A stretch of DNA of 64,000 nt, from positions 744,001-808,000 of the forward strand of contig NC_040013.1 of the NCBI RefSeq assembly GCF_000972845.2, in the 5' to 3' direction. The notes below the pieces were generated by a model, which was not told the DNA's origin, did not search any database, and saw nothing but the letters and a program-made list of their open reading frames with translations. Below, in pieces: positions 34,398 to 46,100 of this stretch. Position numbers and translations under genes: made by a program. How positions within the stretch are numbered: the first letter of the stretch is position 1; each line of letters opens with the position of its first letter. The DNA comes from Larimichthys crocea. Its lineage: Eukaryota > Chordata > Actinopteri > Sciaenidae.

Positions 34398-37219
34398 CAC
34401 ACACACAACAACACACACTCACTAGATGGGCTAGGAGAACCCTGTGTGTGTGTGTGACTGTGACTTCCCCTTCTCTGTTGGTTACTTTCGTTTCTGACTG
34501 TGGGCATGAAGAAATCAGAGGGTGAGTAAAACTGTAGAAAAAATGGATGGCAGACATTAAAGTCAAAGTTTGATCTGGGTATTGTTGATGGCCAGTACAG
34601 TGAACAGTGTGGCTTTACTTTCTAAACTTTAATGCTGTAGTAAGTCGGTTCTGAGCCGCCAAGTTAACAGACCATGTTAGCTGGAATAGAGACAGCCACC
34701 GACAGTCTGAGAGCAAACGGAGGATTTTTCTGTGTTTCCATGGGAACAGAGAGTTCCTGATATGTTTTTTAAATGTGTAATCTGAAATGAAGATTTACTG
34801 ACTGATGATTTACTGACTGGAACAAAGTTTGTGTCAACATTAAAGCTCAGGAAATATGAAGAGTCCATTTTAGAAACCATGACAGGAGGAAGTAGAGCTG
34901 ATCGAATGTGTTGTGTATAAAATCTGAATTTTTGAATTATTTTATTACTTTAAAGAACAAATGTGGTTTGGTTGTCTACGTCACAGAAATGAATGTTTCA
35001 ATATTTATTAAAGTAGATCGAAATGATAGAAGATATTTACTGGTATTAAACATTTTAAAATTACCGCCATGAAAGGAAAGGAAGGCAACGTAGAACGTTA
35101 GTTGTAACAGTGACATCTAGCGGTCAAAGTGATACTGCAGCTGTGTGTGTGTGTGTGTGACAGTGACAGGGTAAACATTGTCTCTCCTCTCTTCATGCCT
35201 TCGCAAACAAGCAGTTGGTTTTCAGCTCAATGAGTACTCAGAAGTTTCCAGCAGAGTGACATATGGCTCCAGTAAGAGTTCATTATTCTCATTATGATTT
35301 ATTCCTGAACTAAAAGTCTGAACCTGAAAATGTTTTGGCTTTCATTGTGTAGACCACTGTTACTAGAGAAACATTCAGTGTTGATGGATACACACAGACA
35401 ACCTTCCTCACTAATAAATGAGAACTATTTATTTTTATCTAAATATCTAAGAACTGAAAAGAATGAAGGATTAATTAGACCGTTTATATTAAGAAAATAA
35501 ACAGATGGACATTAAGGATGAGATAATATAATAAGGTGAAGTAAAGTTTGTTATGAAAGGTGCCATATTTAAGAATATGAAACCTTTTTAATGTCATAAT
35601 TTCATGTATTTGTTACAGTTGTAATATAATTAAAACATTTGTTTAACTATAAGCCTGTGGACAATAATGTAATATTCTGGATGAACGTCCATGAAAAGCT
35701 AATTGATTTCATGTATGTCTGCTCCGAGTGTCGTCTCTCTCTCCCTCCACTTCCCTACAGTGTAAACAGTGTTAACACCAGCTATGTCTATGTTTGCTGC
35801 GGTGGCAGACTAGTGCTAGTGAATATATTTAATTTGGGAGAATTACAGGAATCGAAAAACTTTATATCAGGCAGAAAGTTAAAACTGCAAATTAATGATA
35901 ATTGCCAACACTACTATACCTCGGCACAGTAAACCAAAGTTTAATGTGAATGACTCAGTGTCTTTATCTTTACAGAGACAGATGATGTGATCGCACTGAG
36001 TCCATAGTCAGAGTTATTCTTCTCTACATTAACATCGAGAATTACAGTGTTTGTTGTTGCCCGAGGCAGCCAGGAGGCAAATCACCAAGGAAAACCTCCA
36101 GGTGTATAAATGGTGTGTTGATTAAACACATGCAAAAAAAGCAATTTCCTCTATCAATAATAATAGCAATCAAATAAGCAATACTCTCCTTCTCCACAAC
36201 TCTTTCCTTGTATACAGCCTTCACTATCCCATGACTAAGTAGTCCATACCATTAATAGTGTTCCAAAGATAATACTTAAATAATAATAAACCATAAATAT
36301 TTCAAAAATGACCAAATACAATAGAAACGCCTATTTACAAACCCAATCACCCACTAATAAACACCCAAAAATAAATATCAGGAATACAACATAGTACATA
36401 AGTACCCAAAGGTATGGTAAAGTGGGCTCACACTGAAAAGAACTTACAGAGTATTTTAAATATTTAAATCAAAATGGTAAATGTTAGCACCAAAATGTTA
36501 AATTAATCCTAAATGTTAAATCTAAATCTAATATATTAATCCTTAGTCCTGCACTCTTCATAAAAGTGACACTAAAAACTCAAAGTACTCTTCAAATAAA
36601 GTTAAAGTTTAATTTTAGCTAGTTTTATTATCACGATAATCCATGTCCAAGAGTCGCTTTCCCCTGAATAAGATGGGTTTTTCGTTATTTGCCACTATAA
36701 ACCGCACTGACCTCTGGGAGCTTTTATATTTTGGTACTTCTGTTACCGCATTTGAATTTGCATATTAGTTAAATATTAGTTTTCCCCCGAAACATTTAGA
36801 TTTAACATTTAATTGAGATTTAACATTAGATTCGAGATTTTTTTTTGTAAAAGTTAGATTAACATTTAAATATAAATTTAACATTAGGTCGAACATTGCA
36901 TTTAGATGTAACATTTAGATGTAACATGTAAATTGGATGAAAGATTAAAATAAAGTGTGACAAATATTTTTTTGACAAATATTTTTGTTAAATGTGCAAA
37001 AAAAGTGACGTTTACACCAGTTTTTTAAACGTGGTTTGAAGCAAATGTGACAAATGTTGGCTGTTAGTTTTAAGTGTGAGCCGCGTTACAAACAGAAACA
37101 CCCATACAAAGGGCCCCTCCTGCCTTCCATTAGTTTAACTTTCACGTCCCCTGGGACCTCTTTGGCGTGACACTGGGGAACAGAGCAGTACGGTTGAATC
37201 AGTGTGTTCCGTCTTGTTC
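34398..37219. other. AT-rich, no gene recognised; possible inverted-repeat element at 36424-37083
   Basis: No coding exon recognised. TGGGCTCACACT at about 36425-36436 and AGTGTGAGCC at about 37074-37083 form an imperfect terminal inverted repeat, and the extended ends align loosely (GTAAAGTGGGCTCACACT versus the reverse complement GTAACGCGGCTCACACT). Between them are AACATTTAGATT-like microrepeats (36780-36930). This could be a short non-autonomous DNA transposon. Confidence 0.35.
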
Positions 37220-37251
37220 TCNNNNNNNNNNNNNNNNNNNNNNNNNNNNNN
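37220..37251. other. Assembly gap (32 N)
   Basis: A run of 32 undetermined bases. It sits at the left edge of a tandem duplication of about 770 bp, where assemblers typically fail. Confidence 1.
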
Positions 37252-38790
37252 ATGATGAGTGAATGCTTGAAAAATGACCAGCATGATGAAGGTGAGTAAA
37301 AGTGAATGAATATGAAGAGAGCAAAGATGAAGACGAAAGACAAAAAAAACAAGAGAACAAAAAACAGCAAAGAAAGTCAACGACAGAAGAAAAGAACAAG
37401 AACTTGAACATAGGAGAAAAACAGACGACAACAGTTCTTTAGATTTAGAGAGAAACTGCGCTGTGTGGTCGTGTGTCTGTGGGTCTGTCTGTCTGTTCCT
37501 GTCTGGTCGTCTGTCTCAGGTATAATGGTGTTGGTTCAGGCAGAGTAGATAATAATGTTATCAGTTTTATTAAGGCTGTGAAAATGTTCATGCTGGTTGT
37601 GAACACCAACAATCACTGTAATGAGCAGGTTATTACAGATTACATGTGAATGAAAGAATCAATCAACATCCACATTTTATGTCTCCTACAGGGTCAAGGG
37701 ATGCCTGGAGGACGTCCATCCAGTAAGTTGAAGTGAACTGAGTGAGAATGTTGTCGTCATATTAACATCTAGAATTCAGTGTTTTGTAGTGGTGGGTACA
37801 AACTCACATTTGATTAGATTTTATTTGTGAGCTCACTGCTGGAATTTGAAAGTTTCAAGTTAATATGGATGACAGAATCTGTGAAGTCCACCTTAAAGAA
37901 GCTGTGACTTCCTGATTGGTTGTTAAAAACAATTTGATTCGTTTCACATGGATGAAGTCTACACTGACGGTGTTCACTGATTCACTGTTTTCTGTTTTTT
38001 CAGGAATGACATGAGAGGATGATGATGATGATGAGGCTGAAATGATCCAGCATGATGAAGGTGAGTACAGGGAAATGATATGAAGAGACAAAGAATGAAG
38101 AAAGAACAAAAAGAAACAAAGAGACAAAAACAGCAAAGAAAGTCAACGACAGAAGAAAGAACAAGAACTTGAACATTTAGAGAAAAACAGACGACAACAG
38201 TTCTTTAGATTTAGAGAGAAACTGTCTGTCTGTGTGTCTGTCTGTCTGTCTGTCTGTCGTCTCTCATGTATAATGGTGTTGGTTCAGGCAGAGTAGATAA
38301 TAATTGTATCAGTTTATTAAGGCTGTGAAAATGTTCATGCTGGTTGTGAACACCAACAATCACTGTAATGAGCAGGTTTATTACAGATTACATGTGAATG
38401 AAAGAATCAATCAACATCCACATTTTATGTCTCCATACAGGGTCAGAGAGACCTCAGTACTGGCTGCGTGATCTCAGTAAGTTGAAGTGAACTGAGTGAG
38501 AAATGTTGTCGTCTATATTAACATCTAGAACTTCAGTGTTTTGTAGGTGGTGGGTACAAACTCACATTTGATTAGATTTTTATTTGTGAGCTCACTGCTG
38601 AATTTGAAAGTTTCAAGTTAATACTGGATGACGGAATCTGTGAAGTCCACCTTAAAGAAGCTGTGACTTCCTGACTGGTTGTTAAAACAATTTGATTCTG
38701 TTCAACATGGATGAAGTCTGCACTGACTGTGTTCACTGATTCACTGTTTTCTGTTTCCAGTGTGACCATGGCTGGTCTCAGAGCAGTTCA
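37252..38790 (+). repeat. Tandem duplication of about 770 bp with GIMAP-like splice remnants
   Basis: Copy A (about 37252-38035) and copy B (about 38036-38790) share the same landmarks in order: CCAGCATGATGAAGGTGAGTA, a CAGCAAAGAAAGTCAACGAC block, a GTCTGT microsatellite, CACTGTAATGAGCAGGTT, a short exon-like piece starting ACAGGGTCA and ending CAGTAAGTTGAAG, and a TTTCAAGTTAATA block. The exon-like pieces differ between copies and are interrupted in all frames, so this looks like decayed intron/exon sequence of an immune GTPase-type gene. Confidence 0.7.
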
Positions 38791-38835
38791 GTGAGGAACT
38801 TCAGACTTGGAGGGTTCTGGAGATATGTCTTCTGT
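38750..38835 (+). pseudogene. Relic of a GIMAP G-domain exon start
   Basis: After an acceptor-like TTTCCAG, the sequence GCTGGTCTCAGAGCAGTTCA plus GTGAGGAACTTCA matches the start of the intact GIMAP exon at about 46740-46775 (GCTGGCCTCAGAGGAGTTCA plus GTGGGGAACTTCA). That piece encodes the N-S-W..RSSVGNF segment. Homology then stops and no G domain follows, so it is a truncated copy. Confidence 0.55.
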
Positions 38836-41800
38836 TCCCTTTCATCTCATTTGAGCTTTTTTCTCTGCAATAAATTACAAATATCAGAGCAAATATTCAA
38901 TATTAAGCAAACATGAATATCATTTAACCTGCTCATCATATTAATCAAAATGTTAAAGAATAACTTTAGCGATTAATGTTTTGACGCTTCTTTTTGTTAC
39001 ATGGCCAATAGAAATAGGTGCTTCATGAGTAATTACATCAACTTAAGACATAATTCAGATAAATCCTTAATCATATCTTCTTATGTTTGATCTTTGATTT
39101 CTTTTTGTTCGTCATTATAAAAGATGAATAAAGTCTTTCCCAGTTCAATGTGACTGTTATTACATGCTGACAAACTCTTCACACAAACTGATAAAACAGA
39201 ACAGAGGTTATTTGTAGTAGTAACAGTAGTAGCAGTAGTAGTATCAGTAATATCATATTTTAGAGTGTACATATTTTCAGTATGAGATCCGATGCTGCTG
39301 AATTGATCTTTATATTACAATGAGTTCTTCATAAGTGTATAAATACACGTCTTTATTAACACAATATTATGTTTATAACAAATATTGTGTTATTGTCAAG
39401 TGTTTTACTTCTTTGCTGTGCTAATTCCACACTTGAAAGGTAATACCAATACTGAACACTAAAACTGGAATTCACTCAATAACCAGGCCTTTGTTCCATC
39501 TTTTTATTTTTTCCTTCAGTCTTTGTGGCCCAGATATTTACAACAGGTGTAGGTAGCAGGTGAAAAACCTTAAAAAGACAAACAAAACCATCCATTTACC
39601 AATTTGCAAAATTTTTTGTAAAACAGTTACACAAGACTCAAATGATCATCAAAAGCTTAACATTAAATACATGTATATGAAAATAGCTAGCTGACAAATA
39701 GATTTTAAGTTAAGGCAGATTTGAACTGAATTGTTTTAATGTAAATGCATCAAAATATAAAATACATTTTTGACCACGGGATGCATAATGAATTAAGCAG
39801 GTTACTAAAGCCAATAAACAAACAGCTAGCAAACTAACCAGCAAGTTTTACCACAATTTTAAATATACATATTCACAAACATATCCATTATGAAATTACG
39901 TTTTAGCAATGAAATACTTTTAGTTTGTTTTAAACACGTGCTGTTTCAAGTATAAAGATGCACATGTCTTCACTGGCACCCAATAATTCAGCACAGGAAT
40001 ATCTACGCATCGAACCACATCTAAACTGGGCCATTTCAAACGCGAGATCACGCAAGTTGCCACAACATTTAGCAGACCAAACAAAGCCAGTTACAATAAC
40101 CCTTACCAGCCAACATCTACACACCGCGTGGATCTTTACAAACTTAAGACAAACACAAACATTTTCCCCGCGTCTCAGTGCCCCATCAGCGCACCAGCAG
40201 TACCTCGCATTCACAACAAAGAGGAATAAACACGATCTTACCAGCTGTCTGTTCAGGTCTTGATTTTGGTATCAACTTCAGCACAGCTCGACAGGATGCT
40301 CGGCAAGAATACACAAGTTTTGTGTTTCGCGCTGCAGCAGTATTTTTGCCGGTTCAGTCCTCGCTCACAACCAGGAAGTGAGTCTTTCCCGCTCTTTTCC
40401 GCTTTATCGCACATAGGTGAGTAATCAACACGCTCGTGCTCGCATACCAAGAAGGGGACGTTCCCCGCAACAGTTACTGTGCTATTAACTCTTATACATA
40501 ACTAATATATTATGTGCACAGTGTTTTATTAAATGAGAAAAGTGAAGTAAAATAAATGAAGTGGTCGCTCTGCAATAAGAGAGCCAACGATGAACATCTA
40601 GTTCAAAGAGAAATGATGGGTGATTGCTTACTTTAATCAAATGTTGAATAATTCTCAGCACACAAAAATCAAACGTTCAGAGTCAAAGAGAAAACAACAG
40701 GAAGGAACAAACACTTAAAGACTCTTGTGGGTGACAGTGGTACAGCAGGTGGAGTGGGTTGTACATTAATCATGGGGGTTCGATCCCAGGCTGCTCCTGG
40801 TCATGTCACTGAACTTGTCAGCTGTTTGCATGGTTGTGTTCCTGTTATTGTGTCCACCCCCTGTATAACCACAGTCACCATATTTCAGTTGATGTTTGAT
40901 GTAGGAGAAAACTGTTTTGTTCCAATCTCCAAGTCTACCTTCAGACATGATGTTAGACCCAATCTAATAAAAAGACTGCTGTAATGATGTGGCTTACTAA
41001 AGACACTGATACATTGTGGGTGGATAGAACAAAGCTGTCAAAATGTGCCTCTACAGCAGGGCTATTGAATTCATTTTGAACTGGGGCCAGTTCATGAATC
41101 TGAGGCAAAATAAGGGGCCGGAGAATATGAGTAATCACGGTAGCAAAGAAATGACAACAACATACTGAAGGAGTCAGTAATGCAACATATGTACATAAAT
41201 CCACACATGGACTACTACTGTACTAACTGTTATCATAAAGACACCAACAATCAGTCTAGGTCAGCCATATCACATATATTTAAGACCTGTATAATCTAAT
41301 GCAATCCAATACACCAGTGAGTTTATCATTAATTTCACTTGGCGACTTGACAATAAAACATAGTCACTGTAATAAAAACAGACCTTTGATTGGTGATTTG
41401 GCTGAGAAATAAAATAATAAACTGATACTACTCTGACTGCAGGTTAATGTTCATACAGTGTTGAGATCCAAACTGTTTGCTGCAGTAACGCAGATTTCAT
41501 CTTTTGAAAAGTAATGCATAAATAAAAACCTGCAGCTCACCTTAGAACACATGTTGTTTCTGATTGAATGTGAATTCATTCCTTTGGTACTTTTGAACAA
41601 CATTTCTAACCATAACACCTTTGAAGCAAACATACAGGTGTCATAATCCAATAAAACCGGCTTCAGTTTGTCATTCAGTATCGGCCATGTTGTCCTGTTG
41701 CTGAGTTTAAACTGATATTAGAGTTTAACTCTGAAACCATGAAGAACATTCAGAGCCATGATTCTCTTAATGAATGTCAGATGACAAACAATGAATTTAA

Positions 41801-43131
41801 CAAAAACTGAACAGGTTCTGAAACTTGAGAAACATTTTCAGAGAGAAACTTCATCTCCTTCTAAAGTGTTTATCTAACAGTCAAACTGCAGGTCAAAGGT
41901 CTGATTTACTGAGTCACTGTGTGCTGCTGTCATGTTCAGGTGGATCAGATTTATACAAGTGGAGCAGAAAAGATCAAGATGTACTGCACGTCAGTATTCA
42001 TATTAATTTGACATATTCTCATTCTCATTTGTATCATTACTAGTTTACATTATTTCCAACCAATTTCAAAAACCATGTAATCATTTTTCTTGTTTTCATC
42101 TTTTTTCCTTTTCACTGAATAACTGTGGTGCTTCATGTTTTATATAACAAATATAAAAATGATAGAACTCGAGCAAAACTAAAAGCAGAGACATATTTAT
42201 TACAAGTTCTCACATTTTTAAACCCAACTGGACGTCATCTGTCCTTCTGAAGTTCATCAACAAGTCCTCACATCTACACTACAAATCAAGGTTTGAGTCT
42301 TTAGAAGGACAAAAACAAATCATAGGACTGACTTCTGACAGACAGCTACAACTACTTGGTCTGATGTTTGCACTGAGCTGACTTAAGTCTAGCCCTGTCC
42401 CCTGTTGATGCTTTAATGTCCACTGTCATAATTTGACTTAACTGTGTTGATTTGTTTGTTTTAGAATCTAATATCGTTTTTAATATTCTATGTGTGTCTT
42501 ACTGAAGCAAAGTGTTCAAAAGTGTTCTATAAATAAAATGTATTATAAATAAACATGAAATTTAAATGTATTCGTCATAGTTTGCAATGTCTGTGTATGT
42601 GTTAGGACAACTGAAAGTCGTCATCTCAGGTGAGTTCAGGTACACATATCTCTGTGAAGGTCGTAATGAACAAAGAGGGTGTTTCTTGGCCACGTATGAT
42701 TATAGTTCAGATCAACGTCATAGTTATACTATCCAAGATTTCTTGTTTCGTCCTGACACACCTTCTGTCTCTTTGCTCTCAGTTATCAAAGTTCTCTCTA
42801 TGAAGTTGGTACATTCTTTATTGGAGGGAAAATGAAGTAGCAACAATTTCTGGTGAGTAGACTCAAGAAAAATATGAATATATTTCATTTCACAGGACTA
42901 TTGTACTGACGTTCTTTACAGTGTACACTATATTTCTGCTCAGGCATTTCTCATAATAAAAGATATATTCTTGTATTTCCTGTTCACTACAAACCGATTT
43001 AAACAAATTTCTTTTGTGTGTTGACTCTCCAGACTGGTGATCAAATGGACCAGATCAGATGTAACTGCCACGATAACTTCAGTGACTGAAAGGAATCTAC
43101 TTTATTCTCACTTTAACAAATAAGAAACACG
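38836..43131. other. AT-rich intergenic region, no clear gene
   Basis: No coding exon is certain. Around 40240-40400 the sequence is less AT-rich and holds AGGAAGTGAG (ETS-like), with a donor-like GTAAGA on the minus strand at about 40240 and GTGAGT on the plus strand at about 40377. It could be a promoter with a 5' UTR exon, direction undecided. A tRNA-derived repeat is listed separately. At 41060-41120 is a phrase (GGGCTATTGAATTCATTTTG) that I associate with dispersed fish repeats. Confidence 0.3.
40725..40845 (+). mobile_element. tRNA-derived SINE-like fragment
   Basis: GGTTCGATCCC at 40777-40787 is a good Pol III B box. Upstream, GTGGTACAGCAGGTGGAGTG at about 40737 is A-box-like at the right spacing. 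It is not a functional tRNA: no cloverleaf closes. The body fits the tRNA-related head of fish SINEs. Confidence 0.55.
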
Positions 43132-46100
43132 ATGGAGGTCAGACGGGTCGGAACAAGAGCACCAACTTCAGGTATGTGCACCATGTTGAATTTGAGAAGG
43201 AAATAAATGACACCCCTCGAACACACTACAAGACATCTTATGATATTTTAGGTTATTTCTGTCAGAATTGAGAGGATCAATCAATTCACCCATTTAGATA
43301 CAATGAACATACAAAAAAGGTTAGTTTAGTAGTAGTTAAGTATAAAAGTCGATAGATAAGAAACTCCATTTGTGTCCAAAGGTCAATGATCAAGATTACA
43401 GTGATAAGGATGGTAGTAAATGTATAACTATTATTGATTATCCCTGTTGTACAGTATGTCATACAGTAACGTCTTAGGTTGGGGTATATTTACCAACCTT
43501 TTAAAAATGTAAAAAAAAGAAGAAGATTAATGAGAAACACTGTGTCCTGCCTTTGAGAAAAGCACTGAATCTTTTATAACCCTGTTGCCAAACAAAGTTG
43601 GACCACATGACAATAAATCTCTTGAATCTTAAATATTGAGAATGGGGTTTGATATCGCCAGGAAGAAATAAGCAAGGCAGACCCTGAAAAATACATTGTC
43701 TACTTGACAGCATATGTTGCTCCAAGACCTGTATATATTGTTACCCTCAGATTCAAGTTACCCTTCACCAACAATTAAATTCTGATCAGAATGAGTAACA
43801 AGATCTGAGAGGAATTCGCCACACTCTGTAACAGTCCCGGCTCTAACCAATTTGGCCCCCTAGGTAAGATTTAAGGTGGTGCCCCCCTTGCATGGCAGCA
43901 CTGCCAATTTACATACAAACACACAAGGAACTGAATACAATATATACATTTAATATAAATAGCCTACACACAGTATAAGATTTAACTACTCACAAAATAA
44001 AAACTGTAAACAAGAGGTGGAGGCGACAGGAGGATCGCTCGATGTTGCTAAAGTGGAGATAACTGGTGACCGCCCAAGACTGGCAGGGGGAGATTCAGAT
44101 ATCTCAACAGAAACAAAATACTAAAAATGAAAGAAATAATAGTACCAACTCCTTTTAGTATAAGAAAAGTTAAAGTTAATCTTTTTTTTTCTTCCCCCTG
44201 GATGGACGGTGCCCTTAGTATTTGCCTGTACTGCCTATGCCACAGGCCGGCACTGAGTTTCTGCCAAAAGGCTTATAGTCCAGTAATATGAACTCAAAGT
44301 AGGGCTGCACGATATGGCCTGTAACCAACATCTCGATATTTTTAAGCTATATCGCGATACACGATATATATCTCGATATTTTTGTTGTTGTTGTTTTGTA
44401 TTGTTTATTTCTAATAAATAATAATGTCATTATTACCTTGATAGCATTGTAATTGCTCAGAATCAATGTAGAACAGTAGATTTACACTTGCTGTATGAGA
44501 CACACCTCTTTTTATAGCATTTTAACACTTGTCATATTTTTTATGAATTTTTAATATATTTCATAATGTACATATGAGCACTGAAGCAGTGCAGGATCAT
44601 ACTTGGCTTATGAGACACACTTTTTTAAATCAAATTTTAACCATTCTTCATATTTTATAAATAAACCTTTAATAAATTTAACACCCACGTCTTATTTTGA
44701 AAACCGGAAGTGTCCACACGCTGCAGTAAGCTAGCGCTGACTTTCCCAGTTTTCTCAAAGTTTTTGCCATAAAGTCGCAATAAGGGCGCACTTGAAAATA
44801 TTGGAGCAGCTGACGTGACCACGCGAAAACGAGAGACGGCTGGCGTGACCGCAGTTGTTTTTCTTCGCAACCAAGTCGTCCATCTCCATCTTCAATTAAC
44901 TCGCTCGGGCTCTTCACTTCTCTCCTCACCTGATACAAAAAGTACGCATGCGCGCAGGGGATTTTTCTGGGTGGGCGGGGCAGTGTGCTGCGTGCTGTGA
45001 GCAGCACCAGGAGTGAGTGACAGGCGAAACTCCGAGAATTAAATGCCGACGGCTTAAAACATTTACGTGACAAGTACTCGATGGTCGCGATATAGTCATT
45101 TCATACATCTCACGTAGAACAAGCCGCGATATATCGAGTATATTCGATATATCGCCCACCCCTAACTCAAAGGTTATTAAACAATAGTCAGACAAAAGAA
45201 GATTCTGTGGAAAGACTATTAGATGATCAATTTTTAATGCCATATGAGAGAACAAGATCAAGAGTGTGGTTCAGACAGAGTCGGTTTATTTACACTTTGA
45301 CAAAAGCCGACTTAATCTAATAAAGAGATAAATGCAATACCAAGACTATCACTATGGTTGTCCACATGAATATGTGACTCTTTGTAACTTATCTCCACTT
45401 GCTGATTCTGAATTAATTCTACTAATAATTAATTTGTCTCCTCCACAATTACGATCCCAACAGCAGGCACACTAGGTCCCAGTCCAACTCCTTATCAAAA
45501 ACCAAATGTAATATTAAAGCTACTTCCACCCATAAATCCTGGATATGCACACAGGCCCATACAGTATGTATAAAGATAACAGCTTCCTTATTACACTTGA
45601 TACACAATTTCTTTGGGTCCATCTTCTGTCTGAGTTCAGGTGATAGCCGAAGGCGATGCAGTAACTTAAATTGTAATTTGTTTTCTCTATTACATGTGGA
45701 TATGTTGTTAGCATACTTACATACAGTATACAGTACCTATCTCTGTCCTGTTTGTATAACTGTATTGTTAGCCTTATTGGACTTGTGAAGGGCTTCATAG
45801 CCACATCTTACTATACCCTTATTGCCCTGTATATTGTATAGCAGCTGCTCAGTTGGTGACATTTCCAAAATAAATTTACACTAATTGGATTTTGGATAAA
45901 GCTTCTGACTTGTAAGAACCTAAAGAAATGTGTTTGTGGCAGCCTATATATCAATCTTAATTGATCAAATGACATCATTCTGTCTCCTTCAAATAAGTCA
46001 AATAAAATTGTGATACCAATTAACAACTAAATTACCATCTGCAACCTCTGATTTATTCTGATTCAGGATAATTGGGAAAGTAGCTAGTTGTTGGTTTACC

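Noticed and set aside
40777..40787. Functional tRNA gene
   Set aside because: Only the B box is good; acceptor and anticodon arms do not pair. Better explained as a SINE head.
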